Of a stretch of DNA of 64,000 nucleotides, positions 23,801-35,349 are shown piece by piece. The translations under genes were made by a program, and so were the position numbers. The stretch spans positions 1 to 64,000 of the forward strand of contig ARYC01002493.1 of assembly GCA_000711775.1 (NCBI GenBank). Direction: 5' to 3'. Source of the DNA: Oxytricha trifallax (taxonomy: Eukaryota; Ciliophora; Spirotrichea; Sporadotrichida; Oxytrichidae). Numbering within the stretch: position 1 is the stretch's first letter; every line of letters starts with the position of its first letter. The notes under the pieces are model-generated. The model made no database searches. It saw only the letters and a list, made by a program, of their open reading frames with translations, and had not been told where the DNA came from.

Positions 23801-24505
23801 TATTTCTGATGTGTGAATAAGCTATTATTAATATTATTATTGTTCACTACTAGTTGAGGCTTTGTGATTGAATTTTCTAAGTTGGTAACAATTTATTGGC
23901 TTTAGGATTTGTTGCATTTCTCCTCCTCCATCATATTTAAACTGCTTAAAATTGATAATAAACATTGCAAAATTATTTATCGTCAAAATTATATGAAAAC
24001 TGATAAAGTACAATTGAAATTATTGTTATCAAGGTATTTTTTAAAAATAAATTTAGTAACAAATTTATAGTGAATTTATGATATTTAGAGCTAAAGCCAA
24101 AGTAGAAGTCTTTTGTGGTGAAGGTTTAGCAAAATTAATTGATTCTAATTGTCTCTTGAATGGCAATTGAGTTTTATTGAGAGTTGGCTGTACTACGTGG
24201 CAAGTATTTAATAATAAAATACTTATAATTATATGATTTAATATAGTATCGACCTTTAACGTGTCCTCACTTGTTGAATTTTCACTGTCACTAATTTTAT
24301 ATATAAAAATATCACATTATACTTTTTACAAAGAAAATATTGTTTATTATATCTATATAAAACTAATTGCTTCATTGTTCATGAATTTCACTTATTCAAT
24401 TTTATTATATGTATTATTGGACATTGAGTTGCTATTTTTTTCATTATGTAGAGCGTTATTTGATGGATTTACTAAACTTATTTATATCGTGCTGGTGGTG
24501 GACAT
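17863..24505 (-). CDS. Gln/Asn-rich protein with a CCT motif
   Basis: Starts at ATG 24,505 (MSTTSTIQISLVNPSNNALH). Low-complexity Asn/Gln/Ser pieces follow at about 24,280-24,200, 24,190-24,060, 23,960-23,700, 23,600-23,480 and 23,380-22,850. The last contains an intron after MTKT (donor near 23,232). The CCT core is at about 22,215-22,160 (ERSKRILKYKEKV) and continues beyond a MITE at 21,753-21,650 (QKRRQICKLSKKFNGRSRVA, then TNKVRVNGRFVKAQ). In plants this basic motif, ending R-V-N-G-R-F-V-K, gives nuclear localisation and NF-Y/DNA contact in CONSTANS and TOC1 proteins. Downstream come RLSRGLSNFRITEKMTEKRM (about 20,800), a long Q/N/S region, and a Glu/Gln coiled coil ending at TGA 17,863. 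Likely a nuclear regulator (inference). Confidence 0.75.
21754..22159. mobile_element. MITE family A, copy 1, inside the CCT coding region
   Basis: A 392-bp insert (21,761-22,152) has inverted ends: a G-run followed by GAAGTTTCCTGCCCC on the left and its complement on the right. The interior is AT-rich with no frame. It is flanked by the 7-bp direct repeat ATACTTT (21,754-21,760 and 22,153-22,159). Taking out one repeat plus the insert joins ...KYKEKV to QKRRQ in frame on the minus strand, rebuilding a CCT motif. The target duplication therefore doubles as the IES pointer. Confidence 0.85.
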
Positions 24506-24948
24506 CTGTAAATGTTTTGATATGAACTAAGAGATGAGGTTATTGGGGTTTGGAGGGTTTATAAAGTTATCTATCTAATTTATTTATAATATTATTATTA
24601 AATTATAATCAATTCATAAAATTTTGCAAATAAGTACTATACTATTAATAATTGAGATATTATTTTGTAAATCACATTTATTTTATGCAATATTTAGATC
24701 AATAGAAGTGTCAATAATATAAATTTTTAAGCCAATATAAATTGACTTCTTATTTTTTATGTCTAATTCTTATGGCATTCATAATAAGAACCTCATATTT
24801 AAATATCATGATAATTAGAAATGAATATTGAAATATATAAATCACAAGAACGTAAATATAAAATTGCTAAAATTGCTCAACATCATCTAATCTTATTGCA
24901 CTTATCTGAATATATTTATATATATAAATAAATATTCGATAATAAATG

Positions 24949-26598
24949 TCAGATAGTCTCGAATAAATTCAAGAGAGGGGAGGATAAAATTATATGTAAA
25001 CATAGTATAAAATTGAATATAAAGTCTTTCACATCTTTCTCTGGGATTGAGCAGTGACTCCTCTCGAGGCTCCAGCTGGTCTACCCTTGTTAGTCTAACT
25101 GGTACCTGGTCTATCTCCCATCTAGCTGCCTTGTACACTGTTGTTCACTAGTGCATTCTCGTTTATATATAATTGCTAAAATAATATTATCTTGTGTTAA
25201 GATTGACAATAATATATTGTGGATAAAACATATGTAATATTTATACATTCTCAAGGTCTTCATAAGCTGCCTTCTAGAGTAGTTGAGTGTTTTGCAATCT
25301 CTGAATAAGTTCCAACTCTTCCTGCTCCATTCTTGAAACCATTTGCTCGTGTTCAAGGCGTTTATGATCTTCGCGCATTGCCTTCTCTTCAATTTGTTCA
25401 TTATTAAAACTATATATTTAAGAAACCTTTTTTAGAGTCAATCTCATTCATCTATTTTAAATTATCTAAGGATAAATTTGTTGTCTAGTCTTTGATTGCT
25501 TCTCCATGAGGTCTCTCTGTTTTTTATCTTAGGCCTCCTTCTGTTGATTTTTAATCATCTGTTTCATAGAACTGTTTTTCAAGTACAAATAAAAATTAAT
25601 TGGGCATAATTAATATAATATCTAGTACTCTTGCTGCTTTTGGATGTGCATGAAGTCCTTCTGATCTCTCTTCTCTTGCTTGACTGAGTCTGCGTGAGTT
25701 TTTACTTTCTCCTCAAACCCAATTTTGTTTACTTAGATGTTTTGCTTCAGTTGCTCCTTCAATGCTCTGTTTTGAGCTTGCTTGATCTTTTTATATATGG
25801 CTAAATGGACTTTCAGGGGTTTTGGGGAAGTTATGATTTTAATTATAATATACATTCAAATAAACTTGCCTTAACTGCTCTTCTTCCTCTCTCTGTCTCT
25901 GTCTTTCCATTTTCTGCTGTAAGTGATCTTAGTTGCGTTGACGTTGGGAAATGATATCCTTAGCTCTCTTTTTCGTCTCCTCAATCTTCTTCCAAGCCTA
26001 CAGTCAAAATATTAACACAAAGAACAATGAAAGACAAATTGAATATATTCCAGGGTGCATATACCACATTTATATGGAAATATTTATTGGAATTTCCTTA
26101 AAAGAGTATCTTCTTCAATAAAATGTATACAAATATAAGAATTAAACTTTATATTGATCATGAGCGAATTCAATTCTAAATTGAATTTGTTGTTGTAACA
26201 AACATCTTTTATTTTATAAGAAATGTATAACATACCTTTTGCTCCTCTTGCTTGAGCAATTAGATTCTATTGGCTAGGAGTTTGTGATCCTCCTCTGCTC
26301 TCTTTCTTGCGATCTTTGCTGCGATTATTTTTCTGTGGAGGGTTTCATCGTCGTCCTCGTACACATTCAAGTCCATCATCTCCGAGAATTACTAGGGTTA
26401 TTATTGTTAATCACACTTAAAAGAATATATATATTTGGTAATTGTTTTAAGTAAGCTAAACTATTTTAGCATTTTTGAGTCTAGAGAAAACAAATAAAAC
26501 ATATGCTTTATATAATCATCTGGAGAATGATTGCCATTTCCATTCATATTATTATTATCATCATATTGATATTGGTTTTATTAGGGACTGTCCATCAT
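24949..26598 (-). CDS. Charged coiled-coil protein
   Basis: Begins at ATG 26,598 (MMDSPQQNQYQYDDNNNMNG), an Asn/Gln-rich head. An in-frame AT-rich stretch, probably an IES, then leads to EMMDLNVYEDDDETLHRKII at 26,380. Next come almost continuous Lys/Glu/Gln/Arg heptads: KRAEEDHKLLANRIQLLKQE up to a donor at 26,235, AWKKIEETKKRAKD after the acceptor at 25,998, KVHLAIYKKIKQAQNRALKE (about 25,800), SMKQMIKNQQKEAQDKKQRD (about 25,560) and MREDHKRLEHEQMVSRMEQE (about 25,370). It ends at TGA 24,949. It looks like a filament or axoneme-associated coiled coil of the kind ciliates have in number, but no named family can be fixed by eye. It lies about 280 bp downstream of the IQ-motif gene stop and 440 bp upstream of the CCT gene start. 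Confidence 0.65.
25998..26235 (-). other. GT-AG intervening sequence (238 bp) in the coiled-coil gene
   Basis: Minus-strand reading is AAAAG|GTATGT ... CTGTAG|GCTTGG. Removal joins EEQK to AWKKIEE in frame. At 238 bp it is long for an intron here, so an IES may sit inside the intron. Confidence 0.6.
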
Positions 26599-26873
26599 AT
26601 CACTTGCTTAAGCTTGCATCTATAGTCATAAAATATTTTAGCATCATCTTAAATCCAGAGTAGAGTTAATATATTTGAAAAGATTGGTGTAAAAAATAGA
26701 GAGAGAGGGAAATTTATAAGTTACCATGATTGTTTGCTGAGACTACGTTAATAAAAATTAATTAATTAATTATTTATATTCGTTAAATCTTTAAATATAA
26801 ATTACAAAATATCATACTAACACAACCACCATTTAAATATTTTTATGGCACTGTTTTTTGCATTTTTATTGTT

Positions 26874-29800
26874 TCACTCGTTGTTATTGTTCTAAGTGTT
26901 ATAACTTAGTGAGAGCATTTGTGCATGATCAAGAATTTATATTCTATGATTTTTTAGGTTTTTCTATAACTGCCACTCTTCCTATACTTTCTCCTAATTC
27001 AGCAAGTATTGCATTTTATCTCGAGCTGTGCATAAATACTCTATTTGCTTGTTAATAGAGGATTAAGAAGGTACGAAATTTTGCTTATTAACTTCTATGA
27101 GCTTTTAGAGCGGTGTTGTGATTAAAGATGATTGTTAAGTTTACAGCTATTAGGAAGTATTTTGTGAATTTTATGAGTAGGTGCTACTATTCTAGGCATT
27201 ATTACTGTAGTTATTTTTCAAAGTTAAGCAGAGTTTCTAGTTTGTCCACTCTCGACTTGCTGAGTTAAAGTTCCAGTCCCTTTTATCCAAATTTTCTTCT
27301 ACAGCTTTCTCCAATTATTTTCCATAAGCTTAAACTTCTTTGATTAGAGAGTCGCATTGTATATTCATATAGTCATCTAATGATTATTGCTAAAGTGAAA
27401 AGTTAATAGTTTTTTGAAGTCTTTAAGAATCGTAAATAGATTGAGTTATGTATTTGTTTTTCATTAAACCAAAGTTATGTCCTAGTCTCTACTCTTTCAA
27501 TTCTATTTTATGGTAGTACTTGTACTTTTTATTCAAGAATTTTATAAAAATAATATTAAATTCTCAATTTCCTTATACCTCTTTGAATCAGATAAACCTT
27601 TTGCATAAAGTTTCTAATTTTACTGTAATCTACAAACTATTTCCAGTGACCAAACTTTTTCCTTATTAAATATTTTTGATAAGCTTTTTCAATGACCTTG
27701 GCAGCTCTCTTATGATTAAGAAAATATATTTTGCTATTGATACTCTGCTATGATTGTAACTTATTTTTATGCAATCGCCAGTGCTTAAGTATTTTGAGTT
27801 TTGCCTTAACTTTCTCAATATATATTTATCGCCAAAATATTTGTATAAGCTTAGCTTGATGAGAAATCATGAAAGAGACAATTTCCTTTTTGTTAAAGAA
27901 TCTTGTTAGGTAAGCATCAAATTATTCTGAAATTTTGTAATCATGTGCTTCTGGAAAATTGGATATTGAAAATTATATATAAATGATTTTGACAAAAATT
28001 AGTGGTGAATTCTAAATTTTATTGGACAACTGCTTGTTTTGTGCCTAACTATTTTTGACGCTATGAATTTTATTTTTCTAATAACCTAATTGCTGCAAAG
28101 AAACTTGATCATCTTAATCACAATCTACTCTACCCTTTGATGTTAAAATATGGCTTGCTCTTTTGAATTTAGGACGAGAATTAGGGTTGCTTGTTTTTAT
28201 CATTCGGGTATTCTAGCTTGTTGAAGATAAAGTCTGCTTTAGATTTATGCTTGAGAGACTTTTGTTAATTTATAAATTTACAAAGGTAAATTAAATCAAT
28301 GGACTTAATCAATTAATTAATTAACAATAATATAGATAAAGGAATTATATTTTATACCAAAGTAATTCCTACTTATTTACAAAAATTAAATTATAATTTG
28401 TTGATTTCAAGCATATTAGAATCATTTTCCTTAATCGAGAAAGATACATGATTCATAATATACTTATTAGACTTCCCTTGCTAGTCCTTAGCTGCTCTAC
28501 TCCTCTCATTTTGAATTTCAATCAAAACCCCCAAAAGTCCTAAATGAGGTTTATAAGTGCTTTGATTTGTAGGGAATTTGTTAGGGGTTGGGGTTATTAA
28601 TAGGTTTTAATGTCAATTTAGAGTAAATGTATTTAATTTAATCACTAAAAATGCACTTTAGGATCATGAGGTAGAAGTCTGAAGTTTATCTTACTTAACC
28701 ACAACTATATCTGCTCAATTGATATGTCTGATCTTGAGTTTGGTTATATTACTATTGACTCCGCCATTTGTTTCATTGATTAAAATATTCTGTTTCTTTC
28801 TATAAATTGCTTTATCCTTTGCTTAGCATCTTTCTAGCACATTGTAGAGTAGTAATCGTTGCGAGGCATATCGCACTCTATTATTATAGCTGTTAAAGCC
28901 CATACATCCCACTAATAGTCACCATCTCTCCAGTCTTCTCTTTCTGGATAGTTCCCTTGCGTTCCCATTACAGTTCCAAGCCTTGATACTTCCACTCTTA
29001 GGCTCTGTTGAAATCGATTATTGCTACTCTTACAGGTGATAAGTTTATCATTATATTTTCTGGCTTCAAATCTCTGTGAACAAACCCTAACTTATGAAGC
29101 TCTTTAATACCTTATATGGTCTGAGTTACTATTTATCCAAGTTACTTATGATTCCTTTGATTCGTTATGAAATTTCTTAGGGTCATTTCATAGAGTGGGA
29201 GTCTGATAGCAACATGATCCTTGGCAAGGAGAACATCATCTAGCTTGATTAAGTAACTACACTCTTTAAACTTTGCTTGAGTGAGTACTTGATACTCATT
29301 TGTAAACTCCATCTAAAATTTATCATCACTTAAAAGATAGTTGAAGGATACACCTTGTATGCATACTGATGATCATTGATAACTTTCTTATCAAAGGAGT
29401 CTTCTAATATAAGGTAGCTTTAAAGAGAAGTATCTAGGTAAATTTAAGCAAGAACCGGTATTTTCTTGTATTGAATCTTTATCATAATTTTGTTCTTTCA
29501 GAGGTCAGTTCGTTGCGTGCCCTCCTAAGGTACTCTAACTCTCTTGCTTATTCAGGCACTACGACCTGAGAATATTCCCTCGCTTTTCATTTGTTAAGAA
29601 GTTTCAGCTAAACTTCATGATTCTCATCTTCTATATCTTTCTTGTGAGCTTTTAATAGATGCTTCTTCAAGTTTCTTGTATGAAAGTATTGCTTATGGCA
29701 CTCAAAGCAGTCATACTTTCCATCTATTTTATCATGCTTTAAGTATACAGTGGCCTTGGCTTCTCTATACTTTTTGTTATGTCTGTACCAGCTTGATTTA

Positions 29801-32800
29801 TGAGCAAAATCTCTCTCACATAGCTCACAAAAATCGACTTCAACTTCTTCATTTGTATAGGAATTTCATTAATACTTTTCTCCTACTCTGACTTCTACAG
29901 ACTTTTTTGCCATTTATTTTCTATAAGAAATTTCAATTTTAATAACAGAGACCTCAAGTGATAGCTCTGGTAGTTCCTTATGAGAGTTCATTTCACAGCT
30001 ATCACACTTTTTATTGACGCCAAAGGTAAGTCTCATTAGTTTAATGGAAGTGCTGTTGTTTTTCTTAAAATGTTAGCGCTCATATTTAAATTTGAATTTA
30101 AAATTATAAAACCGCCTCTATAACTGAGAGCTTTCCAAGTCTACAAGTTTCAAAGGAAGTTTTTAGAGTATTTGAGAAGAAATATGAGGGCTAAGAGACG
30201 ATCCAGCTCTAAATTTGGATGAGAAAGTAACCATTTAACTTTCAATAATAAATTGATTATAGCACGTACCAATTTAGGAGGTGCTTCTAATTAAGTACGT
30301 ACAGTTTTAGGAGGTATTTTGTCATTTTATGATTAAAAATAGGGTGCTCGTAATTAAGTACTAGCATTAATTTAAGCTCCTAATTAAGTACTATCATTTT
30401 AAATTTAAAAATATGGAAATATAATAGTAGAAATTGATATCAATCTCTCATGATTGAAATCAGTTCTCAAAACCTTCTCCATATCCTTCTTAGAGGTTGA
30501 CCTCCTATAGGATGCCCATATTTAATAGTAAGTTTTACAGAGATTTATAATTAAAATCAATAAACTTAAATTTGAATATCATTTCTTAGATCTGTAAACA
30601 AGATGGAGTCAATGAATGATGCAATGAAAAGAGTGCAAGGACAAGAATTGATTCAAAGATTTAGAAGCAAGGAGGATTTGCATCGCTACCTGGTGCAGCA
30701 AGGTAATGAATTCATAGTAAATAATCTTTATTATGTAGTTGGTTTGTTCCTACCAACCATGGAAGGAACTAAAATTTCATTTCTAAGAGCGATACTCTGC
30801 GAAGAGAAGAAATCATTGAAAACTTAATATGTAAAGTTTGCAGAGATTCCAAACTATCCAGAAATCTCAGTGACTAAATTATATGATGATGCTATGAATG
30901 ACCCAGAGGTTTTGCAGTACCTGCCTACTAAGAAGCATTTGTCAAATTAACTACCTGAAAGAAACTATTTCTATGGCATACTTGGAACAATTAAAGGTGA
31001 TTACTGAAAGAATTATTCAAGAATCTCATAAGAAAAGGTACAGCATCTCATCAGAAGATAAGGAAAAACAAAGGATCAAGATAAGTAAGAGCTGGCTATC
31101 AGAGCTGCATAAGCACCCTTATATTTTAAGAAGGATTTGTAGCTTAACTCTTTAGAAAAATCTGCTACTGGCATCTTCTTGATGAAGGAATAGAGCAAGC
31201 TTAACAGAGAGCGAAAGTCGCAGACAAAGTATGAAGTTAGCAAGAGACTTTATTCAAATATTTAGCCGCCAGAGTCAATGAACATAGATGCTGGAGCTGG
31301 CAGCAAGAGAAGAAACCTTGGAGGAGGGATAGCAAGAAGTAGAAGAAAAGAAAGAGAAGCCAGCTCTCACGAAAGAGTTTTAAATGTGACTTATATATTT
31401 ATTAACTTAACTACAAAACTTATTTATATACATTCACTCTCCCTTCTTTAGCACACTTTTAAGCCAATTAATTATCTACTCTCTTCGCTACGCAACAGTT
31501 TCTTGGAATGACCTTTTAATATACCGCAGCAGAATTCAATTCCATTAAACTATGGGCTATAAGGCACATTGAGCACTGGCGTTATTCTAAGTTATTCATA
31601 GCTCTTCCTGCTTTCTTTGTCTTATGAACAGAAAGATTATCAACAAAGAGTATAATCTCTTATTCAGGGTACTTCTCTCTCAGCTGTTCTAAAAACTTTA
31701 TATACTGCTCTGTCTTAAAAGAGCGAGGATGAATAACATCAGTTTCTAAACCAGTATTCTCACTAATTCCTCCAAGAATTGCCATTGTTTATACCTTAAC
31801 CTTTTATTCATATAAAACCCCATGATTTTTTTAAGAATTAAGATAGGCGGGGTATTTATAAATAATCAAGAATTTAATTATTATTGGCCAAAATTAATTA
31901 AAATTAGCGTAAATATAAATATACGCACCCTGATTGGTTTAATTTATATGGAAAATTATTCGAGCCAATAGTTTTAATAATTGGGCTAATCATCAAAATA
32001 TAACGCCAATTATAATTAAACTCTTGATTATTTATAAATACCCCCCTATCTTAATTCTTAAAAAAATCATGGGGTTTTGTTTCTATATTACTATGCCTCT
32101 TATACCAAGACTTCTAAATGAAAGTGTTGAATGTAAACACAGCCTCGTCAGCATGTATAAACTTTATATTATTCTATTGATCTCTCTGCATTTAATTATA
32201 AAATATAATTCAAATTGTTGTCGTAATATGGCAGAGTGAAATCAATCACTCTCTTGATACGATTTACACCTTTGTAAGAAATGCCATTCCATTTATAAAT
32301 GTTTGCAAAAGACACAATGCAGAGATATTCAACTCAGGGAATTAGTAGTGAAACATAGTTACTCGTTGGTCGAGAGAGAAGTGAGCCCAATACTTCAAGG
32401 TTTTTTCATTGATAAGATAGTCAATATGGTCTAAAAAATTTTGAATTCCTCTTAGGCTAAGAATTCAGCTTTTATTGCTTTAATTACACAGCTTTTAAGC
32501 AGTGAGAGCGAACAATTGATGGACTTCAGTTTAAGAGCAGTGAAATTGACTTATAGTTCAGTACTGGTTTGACTTATTCACTGTATATATCACATCCTTA
32601 ACGCAGTTTAAACACTAAATCTATATACTCTTCATCATAAATAGACCCCAAAAGCTAGTTATTTTAGTCTAGCATTTAATAAATAACCCCAATCCCAAGC
32701 AAATTCCCTACAAATCAAAACACTTATAAACCTCATTAAGGGGTTTTGGGGATTTGAATGCGACTCATGCTTGCTCTTTTTTATTATATCTTAGGGGGAG

Positions 32801-35218
32801 AACTATTAATTTTGATAATTTTATTGATACTATGCTATTTAGCTTTGCTTGACTAAAATAATATGGTCTATATTTTTTCAGTGTTTTCTTATGACACTAC
32901 GGGATTAATGGGATCTAAAAGCTTCTTATTCTTGTTTTTATAAAGCAATTTAAGCAAGTTTTCGGCACTACTGCCTCTATTAGACGAATCTTTAGCTGAA
33001 AGTTGAGCTTAATGCCCCATCGGTGTACTAACACCACTGTTTAAATGTTGATGCTAGATCGATGGTAGCTGATTCAATCTCTTTAAATTTTTTAAGTCTA
33101 AGTTTTCCAAGTAAACTTACTACTATTGCACCATAGAGTCGTACAACATGCTATCGACGGTACTTGGATTACTGCCTGCTTTGCTTGAAAGATTTAGCTT
33201 TGAAATCGGAGCCAAAATCTTTGAATTAGATTGGACTGCTTTCTAATTTCCCAATCTGACTGATATTAACTGCTAATCTACCTTAGAAGACATTTTCATT
33301 TGCGGTGTGTTATAAAAATTCTGCATGGTTTAATTTCCGCTTCTACTAATTTGGATATGTGATCCATTTTAAAACCTGTGACTATCCATTTAATTATCAA
33401 CACTTATCGTCTGCTTTTTACTAAATTGGATACTTTATGTAATTTAATTTTGATCCTTTATGAAATCTATGACAGATAAATTTCTACCAGTGTTGAGGGC
33501 AGTATCTCTATTACGAGTATAATTTGATAAATGCTACTCTTGTTCCAGATCTAAAACTTTTTTCTATTCATACTTTTCCTTATAGATGGAGATTTACTTT
33601 TGAGTTTCTGTATTTTAATCCAGTAATACTTTCAGCATTTTATCAAGCTTCTTGTTGTGCTAGATTTGAACTTTAGCCTAAAGTTTAGCTTTCTAAATTT
33701 GCTTCTTTAAATTACAGTAATTTAGAATTTCACTTTAAGTGTTGTTGCCTTGCCTTCCTTCATTACCTGCAGCACCATTATTATTTTAATTCGTTGAACT
33801 TTATACCTGCTACTGATTTCCATTTATGTTTTCATATGCGCATTGAAAATAGTCTTTAAGTTCATTGAAAAATGCTTGCCTTGACACCTAAATACATATT
33901 GCTATACATACTTAGGGGTCTACGATACACTCTTTAAGAGCAGCTTATAGTATCCTCATGTGTCTTTTTCTAGACTCCTTCATTTACTCATTCGCTTAAG
34001 AAGAGTCTTATTGCGAGACCATAATCTCATTTAGATGCAATTCAGCGTGGACAAAATCATCAAAGTTCATGCCTTTAAAAGGCTTGAGCATTTTCTTCAC
34101 ACTTTTCTATAACTTTTTTATGAGTGGTTTGTCTTCGATTCTTATATTTGCAGTCTTATTTAAATGATAAGCCTCCACAGATTCTCGCTAGGACTCTTTT
34201 TAAAGTATGTTAAAGAATACTTATGAATCTGTATACTTTGGCTTTAGTTTCCTGTTTTTTATGTCAATAATTTGTTTGAGATAATTCATGTCTTCTGATC
34301 TAGAAATTACAGGTTTGACTATATCCTAGATTGTTTAAATCACGCCTTGTTTGATCCCAGCTAGTTAATTTTGCTCTTGCTACTACTTTGGATCTAAAAC
34401 TTATTATTAACTCTGCCCATCGTTTTTCTTGCTATTAGTCTTTTTTATTTCATTTTGAGGTATCTAAGGCTAAAGCGGCAGTAAATTTGACGATATAATT
34501 ATTATCTGCTCTTTTTAAGCCTGCTTATTTTACGGACCTAAAACATTTTAACTTTTTCTAATCAAAGGTTTTTGCTTTGGCTTAGGTAAAGTCTTAGAGT
34601 TTTTGTCATCTAGCTATTCCTAGGCCATTTTCATATTTACTTAATCCTCATTGAATTATCCTACTGGATTGATTTCGTATATCCGGAAATAATTTCGATG
34701 CTAAAACCTAACTAACTAACTTAATCCTCATCTTCGACATAATTAGAGCTAATTTATAGAGCATCGTTATTCACACCAATTATCTACTGCTACATTAATT
34801 CGCTTTACATGAGTTGCTGCTACATCTAAAATTATTGTTAAATCTGTAAATTCATTAACATTTCTTAGTCTAAGCACTCATCTTAAACTTAATTCTATGA
34901 CTAATCGTTTTAATTTCCCACAAATTATTGTTAATTTTGCTAATTACTCAGACTATTGACTTGCATTAAAAAAGCAGCTTGAGGAGTCAATTATGCGGTT
35001 TGCCCTTATATCTAGATCTTTTTTACTTTTTTATTTTAAGGCGTTTTATAGTTCTATTGCATTTAATTGGCTTAATTTACTGCGAGTTGCTATTGTTAGT
35101 TAATAGGATTTTGAGAAGCTAGAGTTATTTGATTTTAACTCAGCATTAGCAAGTTTTGAGTTTGCTTGTTTAGATTGTTAAGGTTATTGCTGTTGTACTA
35201 TGTTGACTAAAAACCCAT
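26874..35218 (-). CDS. Gln-rich protein with IQ motifs, split by a TBE transposon
   Basis: Starts at ATG 35,218 (MGFQSTQYNSNNLNNLNKQT). The first 550 bp are Gln-rich. An 80-bp IES (34,639-34,718, pointer ACTTAATCCTCAT) restores the frame as EDEDQVNMKMAQEQ. About 620 further codons are then uninterrupted, with a conserved-looking block MNYLKQIIDIKNRKLKPKYT ... KESRKRHMRILQAALKECIV and a coiled coil. At 32,760 the frame meets the TBE. Beyond it (28,519) coding resumes in frame: ...SMSRI | EIQNERSRAAKDQQG. The C-terminal part has IQ motifs that would bind calmodulin or EF-hand light chains: KLIQIFWRQIYIEKVKAKLK, KVIEKAYQKYLIRKKFGHWK and KVYLIQRGIRK (27,850-27,570). It ends at TGA 26,874. A cytoskeletal or centrin-type partner is inferred. 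No motor domain is seen. Confidence 0.75.
28523..28605 (+). repeat. TBE left terminal inverted repeat
   Basis: About 80 bp starting with the telomere-like CAAAACCCCC. It pairs with the complement of 32,675-32,756. Differences between the two are a few substitutions and a short length change in the C/A-rich tip. Confidence 0.85.
28642..30234 (-). pseudogene. TBE '57-kDa' zinc-finger/kinase gene, decayed
   Basis: From ATG 30,234 the frame gives MVTFSSKFRAGSSLSPHISS, then a C-x2-C segment (NKKCDSCEMNSHKE). Two C2H2 fingers follow: FCELCERDFAHKSSWYRH (about 29,840) and YDCFECHKQYFHTRNLKKHL (about 29,715). A protein-kinase domain comes next, with FVHRDLKPENIMINL (about 29,070), IIDFNRA where the DFG motif is DFN, and DVWALTAIIIEC (about 28,890). 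These are the parts known for the TBE 57-kDa protein. In-frame TGA codons near 29,860, 29,600 and 29,485, plus frame changes within and before the kinase part (one near 29,000), mean the copy cannot make the full protein. Replacement of the DFG glycine may be a family trait or decay. Confidence 0.8.
30603..31380 (+). pseudogene. TBE '22-kDa' ORF, interrupted
   Basis: Opens at ATG 30,603 (MESMNDAMKRVQGQELIQRF) and reads with UAR as Gln through RNYFYGILGTIKGDY to a TGA near 31,003. In the same frame, sense continues for about 120 codons with a basic tail (SKRRNLGGGIARSRRKERE). Position between the kinase gene and the transposase, opposite strand and size identify it as the TBE small ORF of unknown function. 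The TGA makes this copy truncated. Its 3' end overlaps the transposase 3' end on the other strand by about 15 bp. Confidence 0.75.
31367..32640 (-). pseudogene. TBE 42-kDa DDE transposase, frameshifted and MITE-split
   Basis: The catalytic landmarks of IS630/Tc1 DDE transposases are visible in order: FIHADEAVFTFNTFIQKSW (first Asp, about 32,150), ILFVDNLSVHKTKKAGRAMN (second Asp, about 31,650) and VPYSPQFNGIEFCCGILKG (third acidic residue in the GIE motif, about 31,560). The enzyme would cut TBE ends for excision and insertion. Here at least four lesions exist: frame changes in the N-terminal region near 32,530 and near 32,170, a 266-bp MITE at 31,814-32,079, and a one-base shift near 31,600 between the second Asp and the last acidic motif. 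The copy is therefore not a source of enzyme and must be excised by protein supplied from other copies. Confidence 0.85.
31814..32079. mobile_element. Small MITE with CAAAACCCC-like ends inside the TBE transposase
   Basis: Inverted arms of 65-75 bp: left starts AAAACCCCATGATTTTTTTA, right (other strand) starts CAAAACCCCATGATTTTTTT. Both arms continue AAGAATTAAGATAGG and TATTTATAAATAATCAAGA. The outer tips copy the telomere-like TBE tip, so it may be mobilised by TBE-type enzymes. Host transposase sequence resumes on both sides. I could not fix the target duplication with certainty. Confidence 0.75.
32675..32756 (-). repeat. TBE right terminal inverted repeat
   Basis: Complement of the left repeat, ending in CAAATCCCCAAAACCCC on the minus strand. 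The IQ-gene reading frame runs a few codons into this repeat and hits TGA there. Confidence 0.85.
34639..34718. other. IES, 80 bp, 13-bp pointer
   Basis: ACTTAATCCTCAT occurs at 34,639-34,651 and 34,719-34,731. Removing one copy and the interior converts two frames that each run into a TGA into one long open frame on the minus strand. Thirteen identical bp is at the long end for a pointer in an unscrambled junction. Confidence 0.85.
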
Positions 35219-35349
35219 TCCACAATAATAAAACCAAAAGGGGGAAGTTATCTGTAAGATTAGAATAAAACTAAAATCAAATTATCTGCTTGAAGCTTTA
35301 AAATTTTAAAACAGTTTCTATAATGATTTATGAATAATCATAAAAATAA

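Larger units (their letters stand above)
28523..32756. mobile_element. TBE-family transposon (Tc1/IS630 superfamily), 4.2 kb, decayed
   Basis: Ends are CAAAACCCCCAAAAG (left) and, on the other strand, CAAATCCCCAAAACCCC. Each is followed by a shared stretch including TGAGGTTTATAAGTG, TTTGATTTGTAGGGAATTTG and GGGTTATT, which makes inverted repeats of about 80 bp. Target duplication is AAT (28,520-28,522 and 32,757-32,759), the ANT class known for TBE1. Size, ends and the three-gene content (kinase/zinc-finger, small ORF, DDE transposase) match TBEs of Oxytricha. TBEs are removed exactly, and their transposases are implicated in genome rearrangement (established). This copy is broken: all three genes carry frameshifts or in-frame TGA, and a small MITE splits the transposase. 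Confidence 0.92.

Noticed and set aside
28642-30234. A host zinc-finger kinase gene
   Set aside because: Its position inside the TBE terminal repeats and the known TBE gene set identify it as transposon-borne.
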